Assembly (NCBI GenBank): GCA_947097615.1
Contig: CAMURX010000015.1
Location: 1 to 16,697, forward strand
DNA from: an uncultured Neisseria sp.
GTDB taxonomy: Bacteria; Pseudomonadota; Gammaproteobacteria; Burkholderiales; Neisseriaceae
Direction of reading: 5' to 3'
DNA length: 16,697 nucleotides
This document shows, piece by piece, positions 12,088 through 16,697 of the stretch (the first letter of the stretch is position 1; the number at the start of each line of letters is the position of its first letter). The translations under genes and the position numbers were made by a program. Under the pieces are notes generated by a model that was given only the letters and a program-made list of their open reading frames with translations, was not told the DNA's origin and ran no database searches.

Positions 12088-14466
12088 ATGAAACACAGCA
12101 AAATCACCCCGATCGCCCTGCTGGTCGGACTGATGTTCTGCAACGCCGCCCAAGCCGCCGAGGCCGAAGCGCAGGCAGCCTCCGAGCAGACTGGCACGCT
12201 CGAACAGGTTAAAGTCAAAGGGCGGCGCAGCGCGCCTGCAACGGTGGAGCGCGTCAACCGCGGCCGTATCGAACAGGAAATGATCCGCGACAACAAAGAC
12301 CTGGTGCGTTATTCCACCGACGTGGGCATTGCCGACAACGGCCGCCATCAGAAAGGCTTTGCCGTACGCGGCGTGGAGGGCAACCGCGTCGGCGTAAGCA
12401 TCGACGGCGTGAATATGCCCGATTCGGAAGAAAATTCGCTCTATTCGCGCTACGGCAACTTCAACAGCTCGCGCCTGTCGGTAGATCCCGAGCTGGTGCG
12501 CAATATCGAAATCGTCAAAGGTGCGGATTCGTTTGCCACCGGCAGCGGCGCACTCGGCGGCGGCGTGAACTACCAAACTCTGCAAGGCAGCGATTTGGTA
12601 CTGCCCGGCCGCCAATACGGCGCGATGCTCAAAAGCGGTTACAGCAGCCGCAACATCGAATGGACCAACACCGTCGGCTTCGGCGCAAACACCGACCGTT
12701 TCGATGCCGCCCTGCTTTATTCGCAGCGTCGCGGCCATGAAACCGAAAGCGCGGGCAACCGTGGCGCGGTTGTTGTCGGCGCAGGCGAAGGCGAAAACAT
12801 ACGCGGCTCGGCACGCGGCATCCCCGACCCGGCCAAACACAAATACCACAGCTTTCTGGCCAAACTCGGCTACCGCATCGGCGAAAACCACCGCATCGGC
12901 GCGTCGATTAACGGCCAGCAGGGACATAACTACACCATCGAAGAGTCCTACAACCTGTCTTCCTACAACTGGCGCGAAGCCGATGATGTGAACAAACGCC
13001 GCAACGCCAACGTGTTCTACGAATGGACTCCCGATTCCCGCGCCGTTTCGCTGGTGAAAGCCGATTTCGACTATCAGAAAACCAAAATGGCGGCGGTCAA
13101 CCACAAGGGTTCTTTCCCGATGGACTACAGCACATGGACGCGCAACTGGAATCAGAAAGACCTCGACGAAATTCTCAACCGCAGCATGGACACCCGCTTC
13201 AAACGCTTAACCCTGCGCGTGGACAGCCAGCCGTTTAACTTGGCTGGACAGCACCGCCTCTCGTTCAAAGCTTTCGGCAGCCAGCGCGATTTTGAAACGT
13301 TGAGCAAAGACGACTACTATTTCAGCGGCCGCGTCGTGCGTACATCCAGCACCATCCAGCATCCGGTCAAAACCACCAACTACGGCTTCTCGCTGGCCGA
13401 CCAAATCCAGTGGAACAACACCTTCTCCGGCCGTTTCGGCATCCGTTACGACCACACCAAAATGAAGCCGCAGGAATTGAACGCCGAATGCAACGCCTGC
13501 GACAAAACCGTGCCCGCACCGAGCACCTACAAAGGTTGGAGCGGCTTCGCGGGCTTGGGCGCACAGCTTAACCAAACCTGGCGCGTCGGCTACGATTTCA
13601 CCTCCGGCTACCGCGTGCCCAGCGCGTCGGAAGTGTATTTCACCTTCAACCACGGCGCAGGCACATGGCTGCCCAACCACCAGCTCAAAGCCGAACGCAG
13701 CACTACGCACACCCTGTCTCTGCAAGGCCGCAGCGACAAAGGCATGCTGGATTTGAACCTGTATCAGAGCAACTACAAACACTTCCTTTCGGAAGAACAG
13801 TCTGTACAAAGATCGGGTACTCCGGGATGTACCGAAATGGATGCTTATTATGGTATATGTAGTGATCCCTACAAAGAACAGCTTTACTGGCAGATGCAGA
13901 ACATCGACAAAGCCCGCATACGCGGCATCGAGTTCACAGGCCGTCTGAACGCGCACAATGTCGTCTCCGCTATTCCCGAGGGCTGGAAACTGTTCGGCTC
14001 GCTGGGTTATGCGAAAAGCAAACTGTCGGGCGACAACAGCCTCCTGTCTACCCAGCCGCTGAAAATCATCGCGGGCATCGACTACGAAAGCCCGAGCGAA
14101 AAATGGGGCGTATTCTCCCGCCTGAGCTATCTGGGCAAGAAAAAAGCCAAAGACGCTCAATACACTGTGTATGATAAAGAAGGTGGTCGTTGGAACGGCC
14201 CGTTGGTTAAATCTGTGCGCGATTATCCGTGGCTGAACAAATCCGCCGTCGTGTTCGATATGTACGGCTTCTACAAACCCGTGAAAAACCTCACCCTGCG
14301 CGCGGGCATCTACAATATGTTCAACCGCAAATACACCACATGGGATTCCCTGCGAGGCCTGTACAGCTACAGCACCACCAACTCGGTGGATGGAGAAGGT
14401 AAAGGCTTAGCACGCTACCGCGCCCCCGGCCGCAACTACTCCGTATCGCTGGAATGGAAGTTCTGA
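12088..14466 (+). CDS. hmbR: TonB-dependent haemoglobin receptor HmbR
   Basis: The 792-residue outer-membrane receptor closely resembles meningococcal HmbR. It binds haemoglobin and moves haem into the periplasm with TonB-ExbBD energy. It has a signal peptide (MKHSKITPIALLVGLMFCNA, cleaved near AQA at 21-23) and a TonB-box-like VKVKG (41-45). The plug holds RYSTDVG, GFAVRGVEGNRVGVSIDGV and VRNIEIVKGADS. The barrel includes GYRVPSASEVYF and the ending SLEWKF with terminal Phe. The frame opens at 12037, but the signal peptide and the TGAAGGAAA site at 12075 support 12088. Meningococcal hmbR has a phase-variable poly-G tract coding LGGGRHR; here residues 385-389 read LAGQH with no G run. An AT-richer patch (13795-13870) falls in a surface loop. 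An in-frame DUS (13938-13949) codes GRLN. Confidence 0.96.
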   Translation: MKHSKITPIALLVGLMFCNAAQAAEAEAQAASEQTGTLEQVKVKGRRSAPATVERVNRGRIEQEMIRDNKDLVRYSTDVGIADNGRHQKGFAVRGVEGNRVGVSIDGVNMPDSEENSLYSRYGNFNSSRLSVDPELVRNIEIVKGADSFATGSGALGGGVNYQTLQGSDLVLPGRQYGAMLKSGYSSRNIEWTNTVGFGANTDRFDAALLYSQRRGHETESAGNRGAVVVGAGEGENIRGSARGIPDPAKHKYHSFLAKLGYRIGENHRIGASINGQQGHNYTIEESYNLSSYNWREADDVNKRRNANVFYEWTPDSRAVSLVKADFDYQKTKMAAVNHKGSFPMDYSTWTRNWNQKDLDEILNRSMDTRFKRLTLRVDSQPFNLAGQHRLSFKAFGSQRDFETLSKDDYYFSGRVVRTSSTIQHPVKTTNYGFSLADQIQWNNTFSGRFGIRYDHTKMKPQELNAECNACDKTVPAPSTYKGWSGFAGLGAQLNQTWRVGYDFTSGYRVPSASEVYFTFNHGAGTWLPNHQLKAERSTTHTLSLQGRSDKGMLDLNLYQSNYKHFLSEEQSVQRSGTPGCTEMDAYYGICSDPYKEQLYWQMQNIDKARIRGIEFTGRLNAHNVVSAIPEGWKLFGSLGYAKSKLSGDNSLLSTQPLKIIAGIDYESPSEKWGVFSRLSYLGKKKAKDAQYTVYDKEGGRWNGPLVKSVRDYPWLNKSAVVFDMYGFYKPVKNLTLRAGIYNMFNRKYTTWDSLRGLYSYSTTNSVDGEGKGLARYRAPGRNYSVSLEWKF

Positions 14467-14481
14467 CCCGAAACCAAACCT

Positions 14482-14516
14482 TTCAGACGGCCTCTTATCT
14501 TCATAGGCCGTCTGAA
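14482..14516. repeat. DUS inverted pair after hmbR
   Basis: Reverse DUS at 14482-14493 and plus DUS at 14505-14516 can form a 12-bp stem with an 11-base loop, starting 15 bases after the hmbR stop. It has no T run of its own and precedes the palindromic terminator at 14522. Confidence 0.75.
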
Positions 14517-14521
14517 ACGGC

Positions 14522-14550
14522 AAAAAGGACGGCAATTGCCGTCCTTTTTT
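14522..14550. terminator. Palindromic terminator of hmbR
   Basis: AAAAAGGACGGC / GCCGTCCTTTTT around AATT is a perfect 28-base palindrome ending in a T run. It should stop transcription in both directions, so hemO needs its own promoter. Confidence 0.88.
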
Positions 14551-14576
14551 ATTTGCCCTGCCCGCCTCGCGAATCT

Positions 14577-14599
14577 GCATGGCGCGGCTCGCGCCATGC
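14577..14599. repeat. Perfect 10-bp inverted repeat, GC-rich
   Basis: GCATGGCGCG and CGCGCCATGC are exact inverted arms around GCT. No T run follows, so it is not a standard terminator. It lies between the hmbR terminator and the hemO promoter. Confidence 0.7.
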
Positions 14600-14638
14600 C
14601 ATCCTGATAATAAAAAAACGTGAAATTTGAGCAAGTTG

Positions 14639-14681
14639 ATGTAAAGAAAAATTTGCAGAGAAGGCCGTAGTCGGGGATAAT
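14639..14681 (+). promoter_or_regulatory. hemO: hemO promoter with shared upstream motif
   Basis: TTGCAG (14653-14658), 17 bases, then GATAAT (14676-14681) form a good promoter. ATGTAAAGAAAA (14639-14650) just upstream matches 11904-11915 before the hmbR promoter, and in both cases TTGCA follows. A GATAAT at 14606-14611 could be half of a Fur-type site. The leader to the ATG is about 120 bases. Confidence 0.68.
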
Positions 14682-14752
14682 CCTCACCATATCCGCAGCG
14701 AAATATTCCTATTAGCCCGAAATTTTGCCGCAATACATCTTTTTCAAACCGT

Positions 14753-14786
14753 TTCAGACGGCCTTTGCCCGCAGAGGCCGTCTGAA
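14753..14786. promoter_or_regulatory. hemO: DUS hairpin in the hemO 5' leader
   Basis: Reverse DUS (14753-14764) and plus DUS (14775-14786) form a 13-bp stem with a ten-base loop. It ends just before the AAGGAAA ribosome site, 22 bases from the start codon. No T run follows, so it should not terminate fully but could influence translation or mRNA stability. Confidence 0.6.
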
Positions 14787-14808
14787 AACACCATCACAAG
14801 GAAACACC

Positions 14809-15426
14809 ATGAGCAACGAGATGACTTTTGCCAAAAAGCTGAAAGAGCAAACCACCACCACCCACGACAGCGTCGATAATCTGGTGATGTCGGTAGAGCC
14901 TTTTGTCAGCAACGAAAACTACATCAAATTCCTGAAACTGCAATCCGTGTTCCATAAAGCGGTCGACCATATCTACAAAGACCCCGAGCTGAACAAGCTG
15001 ATCCCCGAACTCGAATATATGGCGCGTTACGATGCGGTAGTGAAAGATTTGGCCGATTTGGGCGAAAAGCCCTACGAATACGGCAAGCCGCTGCCGCACG
15101 AGACGGGTAACAAAGCCATCGGCTGGCTCTACTGCGCCGAAGGCTCGAACTTGGGCGCGGCGTTTTTGTTCAAACACGCCAAACAGCTGGCATTCGACGG
15201 CGAAAAAGGCGCGCGCCACCTTGCGCCGCATCCCGCAGGCCGCGGCAAACACTGGCGCGCTTTTGTCGAGCTGCTGAACGCGCTGCCGCTGGACGAGGCG
15301 GCGCAGGCTGAAGCCATCGAAGGCGCGCGCGAGGCGTTTGCGTTTTATAAAGTGGTGCTGCGCGAAACCTTCGGCCTGCCCGAAGGCGCGGAAGCGCCCG
15401 CCGGTATGCAGGCACACCGCCATTAA
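14809..15426 (+). CDS. hemO: Haem oxygenase HemO
   Basis: The 205-residue enzyme closely resembles meningococcal haem oxygenase (about 209 residues). It cleaves haem to biliverdin, CO and Fe2+, freeing iron from haem brought in by HmbR. The proximal haem ligand is His19 in TTTTHDSVDNLVMSV. The glycine-containing distal helix is YCAEGSNLGAAFLFKHA (108-124). ARHLAPHPAGRGKHWRAF and AFAFYKVVLRETFGL are conserved, and the C-terminal QAHRH matches the flexible haem-contacting tail of the meningococcal enzyme. The ATG has a good site, AAGGAAACACC. It is expressed from its own promoter (14653-14681) and ends at a DUS terminator. It is cytoplasmic. Confidence 0.96.
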   Translation: MSNEMTFAKKLKEQTTTTHDSVDNLVMSVEPFVSNENYIKFLKLQSVFHKAVDHIYKDPELNKLIPELEYMARYDAVVKDLADLGEKPYEYGKPLPHETGNKAIGWLYCAEGSNLGAAFLFKHAKQLAFDGEKGARHLAPHPAGRGKHWRAFVELLNALPLDEAAQAEAIEGAREAFAFYKVVLRETFGLPEGAEAPAGMQAHRH

Positions 15427-15458
15427 GCGGCTCCGCATCTTTCGGCAAACAAGGCAAA

Positions 15459-15491
15459 AGGCCGTCTGAAAACGTTTCAGACGGCCTTTTT
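15459..15491. terminator. DUS inverted-repeat terminator after hemO
   Basis: DUS at 15459-15470 and reverse copy at 15476-15487 form a stem extended by AAAC/GTTT-type pairing and an A run, followed by TTTTT. Confidence 0.85.
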
Positions 15492-15513
15492 GCGGATGGA
15501 AATTATAAAGGCA

Positions 15514-15552
15514 TTTCAAAATACTCTTAAAACATTGAAAAACGGATAGAAT
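15514..15552 (+). promoter_or_regulatory. Candidate control region of the toxin-antitoxin operon
   Basis: An inverted repeat TTTCAA (15514-15519) / TTGAAA (15535-15540) precedes a -10-like TAGAAT (15547-15552). Antitoxins of this family usually bind such a site to repress their own operon. The -35 element is not convincing. Confidence 0.4.
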
Positions 15553-15587
15553 GTCGGCAGCCTTAATCACACAACGAGGAGTAAACC

Positions 15588-15830
15588 ATGCACACTATAT
15601 TTGCCGAACATGCCGTTAGCGTTACCGAACTCAAACGTAATTTCAGCGCGATCGTGCAGGAGGCCGAAGGTGTCGTGATCGTACTCAACCACAACCGTCC
15701 GGAAGCCTATCTTGTCCCTGCCCGTTTTTACGAAAAGCTGATTTCTTATATGGAAGATTTCGAAGACGCCAAAATCGTGTTGGAGCGCCAGGATTCCCCG
15801 ATCATAGAGGTATCTATCGATGATTTATAA
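15588..15830 (+). CDS. Phd/YefM-family antitoxin (StbD-like)
   Basis: The 80-residue protein has the Phd/YefM pattern. An N-terminal strand and helix (AVSVTELKRNFSAIVQEAEG, residues 9-28) form the DNA-binding dimer part. VIVLNHNRPEAYLVPARFYE (30-49) follows, and then an acidic C-terminal helix (MEDFEDAKIVLERQ) that wraps the toxin. The opening resembles StbD antitoxins. A strong ribosome site (ACGAGGAGTAAACC) precedes the ATG. The gene overlaps the toxin gene by 11 bases, the standard coupled antitoxin-first arrangement. It should neutralise the toxin and repress the operon. Confidence 0.88.
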   Translation: MHTIFAEHAVSVTELKRNFSAIVQEAEGVVIVLNHNRPEAYLVPARFYEKLISYMEDFEDAKIVLERQDSPIIEVSIDDL

Positions 15831-16134
15831 AGTTTATAAGCCGGAATATAAACTGGCATTTTGCATTGAGGCGAAAGACGAATGGAACAAACTGGATGAC
15901 GACGTCAGGCAGCAGTTGGGCAAGAAACTCAAAAAGCGTTTGGAAAACCTGCATGCGCCTTCGGAAGCCCTGCGTAATCTGTCGGGCTTCTACAAAATCA
16001 AACTCCGCCACGCGGGATGCCGCCTTATTTATCAGATGCACGGCGAAACACTCACAGTTGTCTTGGTCGGTATCGTCGGCAGGCAGGATAGGGACGCAGC
16101 CCGCAAGAAAGCGGAAAACAGGCTCGACAGCTGA
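15820..16134 (+). CDS. RelE/StbE-family toxin
   Basis: The 104-residue basic protein fits RelE. WNKLDDDVRQQLGKKLKKRL forms the helical hairpin, and GFYKIKLRHAGCRLIYQ (56-72) matches the RelE core strands. RelE toxins cut mRNA in the ribosomal A site. The catalytic lysines of E. coli RelE (K52, K54) and R61 correspond to K59, K61 and R68 here. E. coli Y87 has no counterpart (Ala or Arg, depending on one gap), and R81 aligns with R88 only in an ungapped alignment. Activity may therefore differ from classical RelE. The start ATG lies within the antitoxin's last codons, with AGAGG nine bases upstream. A DUS terminator closes the operon. Confidence 0.87.
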   Translation: MIYKVYKPEYKLAFCIEAKDEWNKLDDDVRQQLGKKLKKRLENLHAPSEALRNLSGFYKIKLRHAGCRLIYQMHGETLTVVLVGIVGRQDRDAARKKAENRLDS

Positions 16135-16160
16135 AACCGTCGGAAATCTTCAATACAAAA

Positions 16161-16195
16161 AGGCCGTCTGAAACTTTGCTTTCAGACGGCCTTTT
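16161..16195. terminator. DUS inverted-repeat terminator between toxin gene and metF
   Basis: DUS at 16161-16172 and reverse copy at 16181-16192 form a stem extended by AAA/TTT, with AAAA before and TTTT after. It can serve the toxin-antitoxin operon and the convergent metF gene. Confidence 0.85.
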
Positions 16196-16209
16196 CCTAC
16201 CCGCGCGGT

Positions 16210-16697
16210 TCAGTAGCCCAAGCGCTGGCAGATGGTAGACGACAGCCCCGCCTGATTCATGGTGTAGAAGTGCAGGCCGGGTGCGCCCTGTTCGAGCAGG
16301 CGGCTGCACATTTCGGTGACAACGTCGAGGGCGAGGGCTTTGATGGCGGCGGTGTCGTCGGCGTAGGACTGAAGTTTCAGGCGTAGCCAGCGCGGGATTT
16401 CCGCGCCGCAGGTGTCGGAAAAGCGGGTCAGTTTGGAGAAGCTGGCGATGGGCATGATGCCGGGAATGACGGGAATGGCCACGCCGCGCCCCTGCACTTC
16501 GTCGACGAAGCGGAAATAAGCGTCGGCGTTGTAGAAATACTGGGTGATGGCCGAGTCTGCGCCCGCTTTGGCCTTGCGCACGAAGTTTTCGATGTCTTCG
16601 TCGGCGCTGCGCGCCTGCGGGTGGTATTCGGGATAGGCGGCGATTTCGATGTGGAAGTGGCTGCCGTATTCGTTTTTGATGAGTTCGACCAGCTCGT
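16210..16697 (-). CDS. metF: 5,10-methylenetetrahydrofolate reductase, C-terminal part
   Basis: The last 162 codons of metF run off the right edge of the window. Visible segments are HIEIAAYPEYHP, FVRKAKAGADSAITQYFYN, IPVIPGIMPIASFSKLTRFSDTCGAEIP and the C-terminal GAPGLHFYTMNQAGLSSTICQRLGY, all conserved in MetF. The enzyme reduces methylene-tetrahydrofolate to methyl-tetrahydrofolate with NADH and FAD for methionine synthesis. In this fragment the AAYPEYHP and QYFYN elements contribute to the active site and folate pocket. Its product feeds MetE/MetH, while ThyA elsewhere in the window competes for the same folate substrate. The start codon is outside the window. Confidence 0.95.
   Translation of the reverse strand, partial: ELVELIKNEYGSHFHIEIAAYPEYHPQARSADEDIENFVRKAKAGADSAITQYFYNADAYFRFVDEVQGRGVAIPVIPGIMPIASFSKLTRFSDTCGAEIPRWLRLKLQSYADDTAAIKALALDVVTEMCSRLLEQGAPGLHFYTMNQAGLSSTICQRLGY

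Larger units (their letters stand above)
170..16192. repeat. Dispersed DNA uptake sequences, AG-DUS dialect
   Basis: AGGCCGTCTGAA or its 10-base core occurs about 40 times. Plus-strand starts: 170, 491, 1481, 2187, 2459, 5446, 5670, 6365, 7212 (core only), 7230, 7296, 7457, 8865, 8952, 9034, 9958, 10924, 11734, 11787, 13938, 14505, 14775, 15459, 16161. Reverse-complement starts: 519, 3409, 5762 (core only), 6381, 7249, 7433, 7521, 8894, 8991, 9227, 10108, 10943, 11805, 14482, 14753, 15476, 16181. The motif is bound by the pilin ComP and promotes uptake of related DNA during natural transformation. Almost every full copy has AG at its first two positions, which marks the AG-DUS dialect. Many copies are inverted pairs that form hairpins. 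Counts were made by eye. Confidence 0.95.

Noticed and set aside
12058..13104. A 348-codon minus-strand frame, and 13207-14160 likewise
   Set aside because: Both are antisense to hmbR, which is unambiguous. The products are Ala/Val/Gly-rich without motifs.

Overview
The window comes from a Neisseria chromosome. By hand I count about 40 copies of the 12-mer AGGCCGTCTGAA (or its GCCGTCTGAA core) in 16.7 kb, on both strands. This is the neisserial DNA uptake sequence (DUS) in its AG- dialect, not the ATGCCGTCTGAA form of meningococcus and gonococcus. Together with GC-rich coding sequence, dRS3-like repeats and a meningococcal-type hmbR-hemO pair, this points to a GC-rich commensal-type Neisseria using AG-DUS. 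I cannot name the species from the sequence alone.

Layout, left to right. (1) 1-143: 3' end of a RecD/UvrD-family helicase gene. (2) 272-1726: an immunity-22-like gene that appears broken. Its 5' half lies at 272-470 and its 3' half at 1505-1726. Between them sits about 1 kb of AT-rich DNA carrying a lipoprotein gene (minus) and a two-CxxC zinc-ribbon gene (plus). (3) 1754-2923: holC, a DUF1289 protein and a small lipoprotein. (4) 3059-3238: a complete tRNA-Ser(GCU) unit with promoter and terminator, followed 30 nt later by apbE-nqrM, the flavinylation and maturation factors of Na+-NQR. (5) 4625-7220: dusA, a YdjA-type nitroreductase and thyA. (6) 7629-8840: a Bcr/CflA-type drug exporter. (7) 9066-9203: a pair of inverted CCCTC-type palindromic repeats, followed by pgeF on the minus strand. 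(8) 10165-11734: an OlsB-like N-acyltransferase and a PlsC-type acyltransferase, a layout resembling ornithine-lipid olsBA. (9) 12088-15426: hmbR (haemoglobin receptor) and hemO (haem oxygenase), a haem-iron acquisition unit. (10) 15588-16134: a Phd/YefM-RelE type II toxin-antitoxin operon. (11) 16210-16697: the 3' end of metF on the minus strand.

How the parts work together. HmbR takes haem from haemoglobin at the outer membrane and HemO opens the ring to free iron. Their promoters look related: both have a TTGCA-type -35, a 17 bp spacer and a near-consensus -10, with the same ATGTAAAGAAAA 12-mer just upstream. ApbE attaches FMN to NqrB/NqrC and NqrM supplies iron to the same complex. DUS serve three roles here: terminators (inverted pairs), gene ends (four genes end inside a DUS, two more share one base with one) and in-frame codons.

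Most of the window is ordinary Neisseria core genome. The parts most worth a second look are the interrupted immunity gene with its AT-rich insert, the paired haem promoters with possible alternative leader hairpins, the hmbR gene without the phase-variable G tract, and the divergent RelE toxin.
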